This document shows, one piece after another, positions 25,997-35,913 of a stretch of DNA of 64,000 nucleotides. Location: the NCBI RefSeq assembly GCF_039414295.1, contig NZ_JBCITM010000004.1, forward strand, positions 1 through 64,000, in the 5' to 3' direction. Every line of letters starts with the position of its first letter. Within the stretch, counting starts at the first letter, position 1. Source of the stretch: Anoxynatronum sibiricum. Its GTDB lineage: Bacteria > Bacillota > Clostridia > Peptostreptococcales > Tindalliaceae. The notes under the pieces are model-generated. The model was not told the DNA's origin. It saw nothing but the letters and a program-made list of their open reading frames with translations, and did not search any database. Both the position numbers and the translations under genes were made by a program.

Positions 25997-27151
25997 ATGA
26001 AAGCAAAACGAAGCAAGTGGATGTTAGTTACAGTACTGTTGTTGGCGGCCATGCTGGTCACAGCCTGTGGCGGCGGTTCAGAACCGGCTGCAGGCAATGG
26101 AGGCCAGGCAGAGGCAGATGGAGAGGCACTGCGCATTGCCATTGTCACCAGCCCTTCCGGTGTTGATGACGGCAGCTTCAATCAAGACAATTACAACGGA
26201 ATTCTGGCTTTTGTGGAAAATCACGGCAATGCCACGGTGAATGCGGTTCAGGAAACCACCGGTGATGTGGCGGCGGCTGTACAGGCAGTGGCTGATGTGG
26301 TGGCAGATTATGATGTCATCGTCACACCCGGCTTCCAGTTTGCCGACATTTCCAGTATTGCCAAAGACAATCCAGAAAAGAAATTCATTCTGGTGGATGC
26401 CAACCCGACACCTCAGGATGGGCAGGAGCTTTTTGACAATGTCTACGCCATGACCTTTGCAGAAGAAGAAAGTGGTTTCTTTGCAGGTGTGGCAGCAGCC
26501 CTTGAAACCAAGACCGGCAAAGTGGCCGTGGTCAACGGTATTGCCTTTCCTTCCAATGTGAATTATCAGTGGGGATTTGAATCGGGCGTTATGTATGCCA
26601 ACAAGCATTTCGGTACCAGTGCCCAGGTGGTAGAGCTGCCCTCCTATGCCGGCACAGACGTGACCAACACCAATGTGGGTGGCAACTATGTGGGTAACTT
26701 TGCTGATCCGGCCACCGGCAAGGTGGTGGGCAATGCCCTCATCAGTGAAGGGGTTGACATTCTCTTTGTGGCTGCCGGCGGTTCCGGTATGGGCGTGTTC
26801 ACCGCCGCCATGGAAGCAGAAGGCATCTATGTGATTGGTTGTGATGTGGATCAGTTTGACGACGGCGTTTACAGCGGCGGCAATGTGATTCTCACCTCGG
26901 TGCTTAAAAATATGTCCATCAACGTGGAACGTCAGCTGAATGCCATTGTGGAAGGATCTTTCCAGGGATCCAATGAATTACTGCGGGCCAACACCGATTC
27001 CACCGGATTTGTATGGGGTGACGACCGGCATCAGCTGTCAGCAGAAACCATGGAGAAACTGGAAGAGGTTTATGAGCTGGTACAGGCCGGTACCATTGTG
27101 CCTTCAGCCAACTTCAACGGCCACAGCCCTGATAATTTCCCCGGTCTCTAA
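25997..27151 (+). CDS. BMP-family nucleoside-binding lipoprotein
   Basis: A 384-residue lipoprotein (VTAC, Cys24) of the basic membrane protein/PnrA family, the substrate-binding part of nucleoside ABC importers. Family features are IVTSPSGVDDGSFNQDNYNGI, VIVTPGFQFADI, FAEEESGFFAGVAAAL and VDILFVAAGGSGMGVFTAA. AAGGGGG precedes the ATG. The ATPase gene follows 108 bases later. It should capture purine or pyrimidine nucleosides; the salvage genes downstream point to purine or methylthio-purine nucleosides. Confidence 0.88.
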   Translation: MKAKRSKWMLVTVLLLAAMLVTACGGGSEPAAGNGGQAEADGEALRIAIVTSPSGVDDGSFNQDNYNGILAFVENHGNATVNAVQETTGDVAAAVQAVADVVADYDVIVTPGFQFADISSIAKDNPEKKFILVDANPTPQDGQELFDNVYAMTFAEEESGFFAGVAAALETKTGKVAVVNGIAFPSNVNYQWGFESGVMYANKHFGTSAQVVELPSYAGTDVTNTNVGGNYVGNFADPATGKVVGNALISEGVDILFVAAGGSGMGVFTAAMEAEGIYVIGCDVDQFDDGVYSGGNVILTSVLKNMSINVERQLNAIVEGSFQGSNELLRANTDSTGFVWGDDRHQLSAETMEKLEEVYELVQAGTIVPSANFNGHSPDNFPGL

Positions 27152-27259
27152 TCACTCAGACAATTCATCGCATCACCGGCAGGAGAAAAATGACAACCGT
27201 TTTTCTCCTGCTTTCTGTTCATCTCAGGTATGCTGTACCTTTGGCAAAGGAGCTGTCCC

Positions 27260-28798
27260 ATGAAAGATGCAATGATCAGCATCAGAAACGTGACCAAGCG
27301 GTTTCCCGGCATTGTGGCCAACGACAACATTTCACTGGAAATCAGAAAAGGGGAAATTTTTGCCCTGCTGGGTGAGAATGGTGCCGGAAAATCCGTATTG
27401 ATGAGCATGATTTTTGGGCTCTATGAGCCCGACGAGGGTGACATATGGATTAAAGGCCAGCGGGTGACAGATTACTCTCCCCGTCAGGCAGCCCGCATGG
27501 GAGTAGGCATGGTGCACCAACATTTCAAACTGGTGGAAAACTACACCATTGCGCAAAACATTGTGCTGGGCATGGAGCCGGTGAAGAAAACGCTGGGATT
27601 TCTGCCTCTCGTGAACCTGACAGAGAGTGAAAAGGAAATTGAGGCTCTGTCACACCGGTATAAGCTGGATGTGAATCCCCGGGCCCGGATTGAGCAGGTG
27701 AATGTGGCCACCCGTCAAAAGGTGGAGATTCTTAAAATGCTTTACCGGGAAGCGGACATTCTGATTTTCGACGAACCCACAGCCATTTTGACCCCTCAGG
27801 AAATCGAGTACCTGCTGGAAATCATCCGCGAACTTCGTGAAAACGGTAAAACCATCATTCTGGTCAGTCACAAACTGGAAGAAATCAAGGAAGTGGCCGA
27901 CCGCTGTGCGATTTTAAACCGGGGATGCCTGGTGGATATCAGAGACGTGGCCACCACATCAACCCGTGAAATGGCCAATCTCATGGTGGGCCGGGAAGTG
28001 ATGCTGGAAGTCAATAAGCCGGCGCCTGTGTTTGGGGATGTGGTGCTGGAAGTGGAAAACCTCCGGGTGAAAAGCCAAGATCAGGTGGAGGTGGTGAAAG
28101 GGGTCTCTTTCCAGATTCGGGCCGGAGAAATTTTTGCCATTGCCGGTGTCTCCGGAAACGGACAGGCAGAAATTGCCGAAGCCATCACTGGTCTCAAACC
28201 TGCCACTGACGGAACCATCCGGTTGAATCAGGTGGCGATCACTCATTACCCGGTGCGTCAGCGCAACCTGGAAGGCATCGCCTATATTCCGGAGGACCGC
28301 CAGGCCTACGGACTGATTTTGGAAGATCCCATCAGCGATAACTTGGCACTGAAGCAGTATTTTCAGGAGCCATTTTCAACACCAGGCGGAAAGTTAAGAC
28401 CAGAAGCCTTCGTCAGTTACGCGCGACGCCTCATCGACACCTACGACATTCGCAGTAACCGGGGGGAGGCCAGCATCACCCGCAGCCTCAGCGGCGGCAA
28501 TCAGCAAAAGATGATCATTGCCCGGGAAATCGAACAGGATACCCCCCTCATCATTTTTGTGCAACCCACCCGAGGGCTTGATGTGGGTGCCATCGAAAAC
28601 ACCTGGCAGCAAATTCTAAGGGAACGGGAGAAGGGAAAGGCCATTCTGCTGATTTCCCTGGAGCTGGACGAAATCATGGCCCTGGCAGATACCATTGGCG
28701 TCATCTACAATGGTGAAATGCTGGAAATTCAGCCGGCGTCTGCCCTGACGGCCATTGAGATCGGTGCCTATATGATGGGGGTGAAAGAGCATGAATAA
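27260..28798 (+). CDS. Nucleoside ABC transporter, double ATPase
   Basis: A 512-residue tandem ABC ATPase of the sugar/nucleoside (YufO/NupO) type. The first domain has Walker A GENGAGKS, HQHFKLVENYT and Walker B ILIFDEPTAILTPQE, with a degenerate signature (VNVATRQKVEIL). The second has a degenerate Walker A (GVSGNGQAEIAE) and a full signature LSGGNQQKMIIARE with IIFVQPTRGLDVG. This asymmetry is normal for the family. The start at 27260 has AAAGGAG 7 bases upstream. Its 3' end overlaps the permease gene by 8 bases. Confidence 0.9.
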   Translation: MKDAMISIRNVTKRFPGIVANDNISLEIRKGEIFALLGENGAGKSVLMSMIFGLYEPDEGDIWIKGQRVTDYSPRQAARMGVGMVHQHFKLVENYTIAQNIVLGMEPVKKTLGFLPLVNLTESEKEIEALSHRYKLDVNPRARIEQVNVATRQKVEILKMLYREADILIFDEPTAILTPQEIEYLLEIIRELRENGKTIILVSHKLEEIKEVADRCAILNRGCLVDIRDVATTSTREMANLMVGREVMLEVNKPAPVFGDVVLEVENLRVKSQDQVEVVKGVSFQIRAGEIFAIAGVSGNGQAEIAEAITGLKPATDGTIRLNQVAITHYPVRQRNLEGIAYIPEDRQAYGLILEDPISDNLALKQYFQEPFSTPGGKLRPEAFVSYARRLIDTYDIRSNRGEASITRSLSGGNQQKMIIAREIEQDTPLIIFVQPTRGLDVGAIENTWQQILREREKGKAILLISLELDEIMALADTIGVIYNGEMLEIQPASALTAIEIGAYMMGVKEHE

Positions 28799-29993
28799 AA
28801 AAAATCCACTGATCGCCTTCCTGGGAAACGAAAAATGGCAGTGGCTTTCCATCCCCGTTTTTGCCGTGGTGCTTTCCATAGTGGCCGGCAGTGTGGTGAT
28901 GCTTCTTATGGGAAAAAATCCCCTGGCGGCTTATGTGGGCATTCTTCAGGGAGCGGGCCTGGTACCCAAGCCCAACTATGCGGGCGGTACTGGCATGCTC
29001 ACCGATTTCACCAGCTTTCTTGATGCCCTGGCACCCATGATTTTCGCCGCACTGGCGGTGACAGTAGGCTTTCGGGCTGGCCTTTTCAACATCGGTATCG
29101 CCGGACAAATGCTGCTGGCCGGTTTTTTTGCCACATTGCTGGTGGGTTACAGTGAGCTGCCCTGGTACCTGGCAAAGCCGCTGGTGCTCATCATCGCCGT
29201 GACAGCAGGTGCACTGGCAGCAGGTTTGGTGGGCTACCTGAAGCATCGCTTCAACATCAGTGAAGTTGTCTCCACCATTATGATGAATTACATTATCGCC
29301 TATGTCACCAGCTATTATATCAAAAGCTATTTTGTGAACCCGGTGTCCCGTCAGTCGGAATATATTCAGCCGGCGGCTTCTCTCACCCTTAAGAATCTTC
29401 GTGTGGGGGGCGTTCGCATCGATGTGTCCATTGGCATTGTGCTGGCAGTGGCAGCTGCCCTGCTGGTGTACTATTTACTTTATAAAACCCGCCTGGGGTT
29501 TGAAATCAAGGCAGTGGGAGCCAACAAGCAGGCGGCGGAATACGCGGGCATTCACATCGGAAAAACCATGGTGACGGCTATGATGATCAGTGGCGGCCTG
29601 GCAGGTTTGGCAGGGGCCACCTTCTATCTGGGCCATTATGCGTCCATGCAGCCGGGAGTGCTGGCGGGCCTTGGCTATGACGCCATTGCCACCTCTCTGT
29701 TGGGGAACAATCATCCCCTGGGAGTACTGCTGGCATCGGTGCTCATCACGACGCTGGATAAAGGGGCCACCTATATGAGTTCAAAGGTGGGCGTGGTGCG
29801 GGAAATCTCCGGCGTGATCACCAGCCTGATCCTTCTCTTCAGTGCCACCGGTACCTATATTCGCTACCGGGTAAACCGCCAGCGGCTGGAACAAAAAGAA
29901 CAGCCGATTTCCCCTGCACCGGGGGAAGTATCGGCGGACAATGAGGAAAAAAGCCGGGAGGCCAGCCTGAAAGAAGGGGGAGATGAAGCATGA
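28791..29993 (+). CDS. Nucleoside ABC transporter permease 1
   Basis: A 400-residue permease of the branched-chain amino acid/sugar permease fold (YufP/NupP type) with about 8-9 hydrophobic segments, the loop TVGFRAGLFNIGIAGQM and the cytoplasmic coupling motif GANKQAAEYAGI. The charged C-terminal tail is cytoplasmic. It overlaps the upstream ATPase gene and the next permease gene (4 bases, ATGA), which implies one operon and translational coupling. Confidence 0.9.
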   Translation: MNKKNPLIAFLGNEKWQWLSIPVFAVVLSIVAGSVVMLLMGKNPLAAYVGILQGAGLVPKPNYAGGTGMLTDFTSFLDALAPMIFAALAVTVGFRAGLFNIGIAGQMLLAGFFATLLVGYSELPWYLAKPLVLIIAVTAGALAAGLVGYLKHRFNISEVVSTIMMNYIIAYVTSYYIKSYFVNPVSRQSEYIQPAASLTLKNLRVGGVRIDVSIGIVLAVAAALLVYYLLYKTRLGFEIKAVGANKQAAEYAGIHIGKTMVTAMMISGGLAGLAGATFYLGHYASMQPGVLAGLGYDAIATSLLGNNHPLGVLLASVLITTLDKGATYMSSKVGVVREISGVITSLILLFSATGTYIRYRVNRQRLEQKEQPISPAPGEVSADNEEKSREASLKEGGDEA

Positions 29994-30952
29994 TGGATCG
30001 GATGATCATTGACGGACTGGCGTTTGCACTCCCCCTGTTCATCATTGCTGTGGGAGGCATCTATAGTGAGCGCAGCGGCATCATCAACCTGGCGCTGGAG
30101 GGACTTATGGGCTTTGGTGCCTTTTCGGGCGCCCTGGCAGTGGTCCTGGTGCTTCGTTCTTTTCCTGGGCTTCAGCCCCAGGGAATTTATATTGCCATGA
30201 TTTTTGCCATGGTGGGAGGGGCCTTGTTTGCCACCATTCACGCTGCCCTGTGTATCTACTTCAAGGCCAATCAGGTGATCTCGGGCGTGGTCATCAATAT
30301 TCTCAGCGTCTCCCTCACGGCCTTCCTCACCCGGCAGTTGAACAGCCTTATTTTCAAAGCACCTTCCGACCGGTTTCAGCTGGGCGTGGCCAGTCGGATC
30401 ACCATCCCCGGTCTTTCTGAAATACCGGTGCTGGGAGCGATATTCAGAAACCTGTACCCTTTTCAGATTGTCATTGTGTTGGTGGCGGTGGCGGCCTACG
30501 TCCTCTTCGAAAAGAGTCGCTACGGCATGCGGTTGCGGGCCTGTGGCGACAATCCCCATGCGGTAGCAGCAGCAGGAGTGGATGTGGAACGCATTCGTTT
30601 TTCGGCGGTGGTGATTTCGGGAGCACTGGCAGGCTTGGGAGGCATCAGCTTTGCCTATTCCATTTCAGCCAACTTCTCACCCATGATCTACATGGGCTAT
30701 GGCTATTTGGCCATTGCCGCCCTCATTTTTGGCAACTGGGGAATGACCACCACACTGGGAGCGGCACTCCTGTTTGGCTTTGCCCGGTCCGGAGGATATG
30801 AGCTGGCCCGGGCGCTGGAGATGAGCAGTACCTTCAACGACATCACCATGACCCTGCCCTATGTGCTGACATTGATATTGCTCATCTTTTTCTCAAAAAC
30901 CAACCGTGTTCCCCGGTCTTTGGGAGAAATATATGACAAAGGGAAAAGATAA
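29990..30952 (+). CDS. Nucleoside ABC transporter permease 2
   Basis: A 320-residue partner permease (YufQ/NupQ type): an N-terminal GGIYSERSGIINLALEG, the coupling motif CGDNPHAVAAAGVDVERIRF, and about eight hydrophobic helices. It completes the importer with the two upstream genes. Confidence 0.9.
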   Translation: MMDRMIIDGLAFALPLFIIAVGGIYSERSGIINLALEGLMGFGAFSGALAVVLVLRSFPGLQPQGIYIAMIFAMVGGALFATIHAALCIYFKANQVISGVVINILSVSLTAFLTRQLNSLIFKAPSDRFQLGVASRITIPGLSEIPVLGAIFRNLYPFQIVIVLVAVAAYVLFEKSRYGMRLRACGDNPHAVAAAGVDVERIRFSAVVISGALAGLGGISFAYSISANFSPMIYMGYGYLAIAALIFGNWGMTTTLGAALLFGFARSGGYELARALEMSSTFNDITMTLPYVLTLILLIFFSKTNRVPRSLGEIYDKGKR

Positions 30953-31098
30953 AGGATATAAACTGAAGGGCCACAGGTGGAAGCATTAGGGATCACTGAT
31001 AGAAATATAATGAAGCCCATAAAGCAAAGATAACAAAAACGACAGCAGGAGACAGGCAGTATCATACAGAAGGCTGGCCGCGGGGGGAGTCGTGAACC

Positions 31099-31830
31099 AT
31101 GAAAATCAAGGAAAAAACCGTCTCATTGAGCACACAGGCAAAAAAGAAAATTCTGGAATACATTCAGGAAAAAGAACTGAAAGGTGATGACCAGCTGCCA
31201 CCGGAGGCCCTTCTCATGGAGAGCATGGGCGTCAGTCGCCACACTGTTCGGGAAGCATTGGCTTTACTGGAACAGGAACGCATTATTTATAAAATACAGG
31301 GAAAAGGCACCTTTGTCAGCATTCCACCGGTACCTATTGAAGGCGGCCTGGAAAAGTTGGAGAGCATCACCCGCATGATTGAAAATGCCGGTTATGAACC
31401 GGGAACAAGGTGGCTCAGCATTGCAGAGGTGAATCCTACCCAGGATATGGTGGAAAAGCTGGCGTTAAAGCCTGCAGAAACCGTGGTCACCTTCACCCGC
31501 CTGCGCACAGCCAGCGGCCGAGTGGCTGCCTATTGTGTCGATTCGGTACGCCGGTCGGCGATCAGCGGCTCGGTACCCCTGGAAGTCACAGAAGAATCCA
31601 TGTTTGAGTACCTGGAGGAACACTGCCAGCTCTATCCGGCGTATGCGGTTGCAGAAATAGTTCCCACGTTGACAGATCAGCGGATGATGCTGGAAGCCGG
31701 CATGCAGAAAAACCAGCTGCTGCTGCTATTGCACCAGATTCACTATGACCGCCAGCGTGAGCCGTTGATCTATTCCATGGATTATTTCAATCCAGAACTG
31801 TTTAAATTTCGGGTGAATCGTATGAAATAA
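31099..31830 (+). CDS. GntR-family regulator (HutC/UTRA type)
   Basis: A 243-residue regulator. The winged HTH (about 12-75: KKILEYIQEKELKGDDQLPPE, MGVSRHTVREALALLEQERIIYKIQGKGTFV) is followed by a UTRA-like effector domain (about 90-240, GYEPGTRWLS, FTRLRTASGRVAAYCVDSVRR, EPLIYSMDYFNPELFKFRV). GGGGGGAG precedes the ATG. It sits between the transporter and the salvage genes and probably controls them in response to a nucleoside or a phosphorylated sugar. Confidence 0.87.
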   Translation: MKIKEKTVSLSTQAKKKILEYIQEKELKGDDQLPPEALLMESMGVSRHTVREALALLEQERIIYKIQGKGTFVSIPPVPIEGGLEKLESITRMIENAGYEPGTRWLSIAEVNPTQDMVEKLALKPAETVVTFTRLRTASGRVAAYCVDSVRRSAISGSVPLEVTEESMFEYLEEHCQLYPAYAVAEIVPTLTDQRMMLEAGMQKNQLLLLLHQIHYDRQREPLIYSMDYFNPELFKFRVNRMK

Positions 31831-31883
31831 CGGCTCAAGCAGCTCAGGCAGACAGGGGAAATCAGATAACAGGAGGAAATAGA

Positions 31884-32921
31884 ATGAAAGAAATCATTGC
31901 GTTGGAATATAAGCAGGGTGAGTTGCACATGATCGATCAGCGTAAGCTGCCCCAGGTTTTTGAGATGTTTATCTGCAAAACCTGGAAAGAGGTGGATTTT
32001 GCCATTCAGGACATGGTGGTGCGGGGAGCACCGGCCATTGGAGCGGCGGCAGCCTATGGCGCTGCCCTGGCAGCCAGAGAATATGAACAGGAACCAAAAG
32101 CGGTCTTTCTGTCGAAAATGGAAGAGAGCCTGGCGGCCCTCAACGAATCCCGCCCCACAGCAGTGAATTTAATGTGGGCAGTCAAACGCATGCGCAACCT
32201 GTTGGACAGGCATCAACAGGAAAACGTTGAACAGTTGGTGGAACGCATTGAAGCGGAAGCCCATGCCGTGGTGGCCGCAGATCAGGCCATCAACATTGCC
32301 ATGGGTAACTATGGCAACACCGTTATTCCTGAGAAAGCCACCATTCTCACCCACTGCAACACCGGTGCCCTGGCAACGGTGGGAATTGGAACCGCTTTGG
32401 GAGTGGTGCGTCAGGCTTTTCGCAGCGGTAAAGATATTTTTGTCTACGCAGATGAAACCCGGCCCCGGCTGCAGGGAGGACGCCTCACAGCCTGGGAGCT
32501 GGTGCAGGAGGGGATTCCCGCAAACCTTATTGCTGACAGTGTGGCCGCCACACTGATTCGGGATGGTAAAATCGATGTGATTCTGGTGGGTGCTGACCGC
32601 ATTGCCACCAATGGCGACACCGCCAATAAAATCGGCACCTTTATGCTTTCGGTGCTGGCAAAAACCTACAACGTACCCTTCTATGTGGTTGCCCCCACCA
32701 CCACCATTGACTTTGACATGGTAGGCGGCAATGAGATTGTCATTGAAGAACGCAGCAGTGAAGAGGTGACCCATATTGACGGTCATCGCACGGCCCCTGA
32801 AGGCATCGGGGTGTATAACCCGGCCTTTGATGTCACCCCCCACGAGAATATTACCGGAATCATCACTGAAAAAGGCATTGTCAGAGCGCCTTTCAACGAG
32901 CAGATTCCAAAGCTGAAATAA
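31884..32921 (+). CDS. mtnA: S-methyl-5-thioribose-1-phosphate isomerase
   Basis: A 345-residue MtnA/eIF2B-like enzyme that isomerises 5-methylthioribose-1-phosphate (or ribose-1-phosphate analogues) to the ribulose phosphate. Visible family residues are VVRGAPAIGAAAAYG, THCNTGALATVGIGTALG with the catalytic Cys, and VGADRIATNGDTANKIGT with the catalytic Asp. AGGAGG precedes the ATG. The phosphorylase gene starts 12 bases after its stop. Confidence 0.92.
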   Translation: MKEIIALEYKQGELHMIDQRKLPQVFEMFICKTWKEVDFAIQDMVVRGAPAIGAAAAYGAALAAREYEQEPKAVFLSKMEESLAALNESRPTAVNLMWAVKRMRNLLDRHQQENVEQLVERIEAEAHAVVAADQAINIAMGNYGNTVIPEKATILTHCNTGALATVGIGTALGVVRQAFRSGKDIFVYADETRPRLQGGRLTAWELVQEGIPANLIADSVAATLIRDGKIDVILVGADRIATNGDTANKIGTFMLSVLAKTYNVPFYVVAPTTTIDFDMVGGNEIVIEERSSEEVTHIDGHRTAPEGIGVYNPAFDVTPHENITGIITEKGIVRAPFNEQIPKLK

Positions 32922-32933
32922 GGAGGTGCAGTC

Positions 32934-33704
32934 ATGAAAAAAGCCATTATCGGCGGTACCGGCGTTTACGGCATGGGGGGAGAAACCCGTATTGAGACAG
33001 TAACAACCCCCTACGGTCCGGTGGAAGTTGACCTGGTGACCCTGGGGAATGAAGAGGTTGTTTTTCTGGCCCGCCACGGTAAAAAGCACTCGCTGCCGCC
33101 TCATCTCATCAACTACCGGGCCAACATGAAGGCACTGGAGAAGCTGGGAGTGAAATGGATTTATGCCACAGCGGCAGTGGGTTCCTGCAATGAAGATTTT
33201 GCGCCGGGAGACCTGGTGGTGATCAATGATTTCCTGGATTTCACCAAAAACCGGCCAGTCACTTTTTTTGAAGGCGGGGGTGAACCTGTGGGGCATGTGG
33301 ATATGACCACCCCTTATTGTCCCATGCTCCGGGATCGTTTCATGGCGGCCGCAAGGGTGGAGAACATCACCGTTAAAGGTGAAGGAGTCTATGTGTGTAC
33401 TGAAGGGCCCCGGTTTGAATCCCATCAGGAAATCCGCATGTTTCGGATGCTGGGAGGCGATGTGGTGGGAATGACCAATATACCCGAAGCCATTTTTGCC
33501 AAGGAGCTGGGGATGTGTTACGCCACAGTGGGGATGATCAGCAACTGGTGCACCGGCATGCAGCAAGATCAGATTGCCCTGCATGATATTGAAACGGCGC
33601 TGGGAAACAACAAAGAAAAACTGACCCGGGCTTTTCTCCGGGTGTTTGATCAGCCACTGGATCAGCAGCAGTGCACCTGCAATCGTTCGGTGGTCACTCT
33701 GTAA
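32934..33704 (+). CDS. MTAP/PNP-family phosphorylase, probably 6-oxopurine specific
   Basis: A 256-residue trimeric-type purine nucleoside phosphorylase of the MtnP family: IGGTGVYGM, LARHGKKHSLPPHLINYRANM (phosphate site) and TEGPRFESHQEIRMF. It splits a nucleoside with phosphate into base and (methylthio)ribose-1-phosphate, the substrate of the adjacent MtnA. Where adenine-specific MTA phosphorylases carry an Asp in the base pocket (TDYD in human MTAP), this protein reads ISNWCTGM, with Asn as in methylthioinosine/6-oxopurine phosphorylases. The true substrate may therefore be methylthioinosine, inosine or guanosine rather than MTA. AAGGAGG precedes the ATG. Confidence 0.85.
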   Translation: MKKAIIGGTGVYGMGGETRIETVTTPYGPVEVDLVTLGNEEVVFLARHGKKHSLPPHLINYRANMKALEKLGVKWIYATAAVGSCNEDFAPGDLVVINDFLDFTKNRPVTFFEGGGEPVGHVDMTTPYCPMLRDRFMAAARVENITVKGEGVYVCTEGPRFESHQEIRMFRMLGGDVVGMTNIPEAIFAKELGMCYATVGMISNWCTGMQQDQIALHDIETALGNNKEKLTRAFLRVFDQPLDQQQCTCNRSVVTL

Positions 33705-34339
33705 AGTGAGTTCAAAGCAGGTATGCTTCACATGCGAAATGCTTATCATGACAAGGCCCGTGATCAGGGGAACACCCGGATTCGCGGGCTTTGTTGTGCG
33801 TTTGGGGGGAGTGGTGGTGACTATTTCAAGGCTGAAGTTGTTGCAAATACAGGCTTAATTGAATTGCTCTGCAGCCTGAATGAAAGGGTGGCAGAAGAGC
33901 GACATCAGCCGCCAGCAGCGCTTTACCAGGGAATGAAGAAGTGATGCTGCGCCAATAACAGAAAAATCACAAAATAGAAATGATAGAGAGAATAGAGACT
34001 ATAACTTTTATTCGAGAAAGGGTTGCTTTTTCATACAATAATGTTAAAATATTAACGAAATGAGTTTTCGATAAATTTATAAAAATACATGCGAGGTAAT
34101 GAATCAGACCCATCAAGAAAAGTACATGCAAGAAATAAAGGAAATCTGGAGAGTGATGCGGCGGTAGATGGTGTCAGAATGTCAGATCAAGAAGCGTATC
34201 AATCAAAAAATAGAAATAGACACAGGGAAATATAGTTAAAAAAATAACTTAGTTTTTGAAGAAAATAACCAACAATTTTCAGATTGTCGCATGGACACAA
34301 AGTGAATGAATCAACTAACAGAACTGGAGGGCGGTCAGA
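33705..34339. other. 635-bp intergenic stretch, no gene seen
   Basis: Short open frames (for example 33723-33944) lack recognisable domains. The second half is A/T rich, as expected for the control region of the large operon that starts at 34340. A weak CCCG/CGGG hairpin near 33777-33795 may end the salvage operon. Confidence 0.45.
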
Positions 34340-35842
34340 ATGGATCAGACAAAACATCAACAGGCATTGGTTTCGCAGATTGGTTCCGTCGATACACAGC
34401 AGCAATGGTTAAGAGGAAAAGAAAACGATTGCACAGATACCCGCATTGAAATGGATTCCCTGGGTGCCAAGGAAGTGCCGGCAGCGGCTTATTATGGCGT
34501 GCAGTCCATCCGCGCCCAGGAAAATTTCCCCCTCACAGGCAGCCGGGTACACCCTCAGCTGATCAGAGCCATGGGAATGGTGAAACTGGCCTGTACTGAA
34601 GCCAATCAGGCAACCGACAGCCTGGAGCCCCGCATTGCAGAGGCCATCAAGCAAGCCTGTATTGAGTTCATTGCCGGGCAGTACCAGCAGGACATGATTG
34701 TGGAAGCCATTCAGGGAGGTGCCGGTACCTCCATCAATATGAATGTCAACGAAATTTTGGCAAACCGGGCGATTGAAATACTGGGAGGCAAGAAAGGCGA
34801 CTATGGCGTGGTTTCTCCCAACACCCATGTGAACATGGCCCAGTCCACCAATGATGTGGTGCCCACTGCTTTCAAAGTGGCGGTGCTCATGATGCATGAA
34901 GCCTTGATTTCAAGTCTGATTAAACTACTGGAAACCCTGCAGCGAAAACAAATGGAGTTTGATGAAATCGTCACCATTGGACGCACGCATCTGCAGGATG
35001 CCATCCCTATTCGCCTGGGCCAGCGTTTCGGTGCCTATGCCAAATTTGTCAAGCGGGATATCGAACGTATCAAAGAGTCCATGGAAAACCTGAAGACGGT
35101 TAACCTGGGTGCCACCGCCGTGGGGACGGGCCTCAATGCCGATATGGCATACATTGAAAAAGCCATCGAAGAACTGGCTTTAATTACCGGATTTGATATT
35201 CGGCTGGCAGAAGACCTGGTGGACGGCACCCAGAACACCGATGCCTATGTGCATGTTTCTGGAGCGCTGCGCACCTGTGCACTCAATCTGTCAAAAATGT
35301 GTAATGACTTACGCCTCATGGCCTCCGGTCCCATCTGTGGTCTTATGGATATTCACCTGCCTGCCATGCAGCCCGGGTCTTCCATCATGCCAGGCAAGGT
35401 GAACCCTGTGATGCCGGAAATGATGAACCAGATCTGTTTCCAGGTACAGGGAAATGACCATGCCATTGCCATGGCGTCAGAAGCCGGTCAGTTTGAACTT
35501 AATGTCATGGGGCCGGTGCTCTTCAAGAACCTTTTTGAATCCATGGAATTAATCACCAATGGGGTGGATGCATTGGTGGAGAAATGCATCCGAGACCTCC
35601 AGGCCAATGAAGCCCGCTGCACCCAGCAGGTGAACCGAAGTGTGGGACTGGTAACCGCACTGAATCCACACATTGGTTATGAAAAAAGTGCTGAAATTGC
35701 CAAAGAAGCCCTTGCCAACAAACGCAGTGTTCGGGATGTGGTGCTGGAAAAAGGTATTTTGACCGAAGCACAGCTGGATCGTATTCTTCAGCCCCGGGAA
35801 ATGACTGAACCAGGCATTGCCGGTGGTCGCATGGATCATTAA
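34340..35842 (+). CDS. aspA: Aspartate ammonia-lyase
   Basis: AspA converts L-aspartate to fumarate and ammonia. The 500-residue protein has the superfamily signature GSSIMPGKVNPVMPE, the TIGRTHLQDAIPI segment, GGAGTSINMNVNEI and the N-terminal PAAAYYGVQS typical of aspartases. It carries about 35 extra N-terminal residues before the usual start (RIEMDSLGAKEVP); GGAGGGCGG precedes the upstream ATG, so the extension seems genuine. As the first gene before a fumarate reductase, it supplies the electron acceptor fumarate. A fumarase of the same superfamily is less likely. Confidence 0.88.
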   Translation: MDQTKHQQALVSQIGSVDTQQQWLRGKENDCTDTRIEMDSLGAKEVPAAAYYGVQSIRAQENFPLTGSRVHPQLIRAMGMVKLACTEANQATDSLEPRIAEAIKQACIEFIAGQYQQDMIVEAIQGGAGTSINMNVNEILANRAIEILGGKKGDYGVVSPNTHVNMAQSTNDVVPTAFKVAVLMMHEALISSLIKLLETLQRKQMEFDEIVTIGRTHLQDAIPIRLGQRFGAYAKFVKRDIERIKESMENLKTVNLGATAVGTGLNADMAYIEKAIEELALITGFDIRLAEDLVDGTQNTDAYVHVSGALRTCALNLSKMCNDLRLMASGPICGLMDIHLPAMQPGSSIMPGKVNPVMPEMMNQICFQVQGNDHAIAMASEAGQFELNVMGPVLFKNLFESMELITNGVDALVEKCIRDLQANEARCTQQVNRSVGLVTALNPHIGYEKSAEIAKEALANKRSVRDVVLEKGILTEAQLDRILQPREMTEPGIAGGRMDH

Positions 35843-35913
35843 AAGAATAAGAACGGGATGATGCCCGCCGTCACATGAGGCGGGCCTACCTTTGTGATAA
35901 GGAGGCCACTGTT

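Noticed and set aside
31960..33749. Long minus-strand open frame opposite mtnA and the phosphorylase
   Set aside because: It is antisense to two well-supported enzymes and has His/Gly-rich shadow composition.
33723..33944. Possible 73-residue protein after the phosphorylase gene
   Set aside because: No ribosome binding site or recognisable domain; probably chance.
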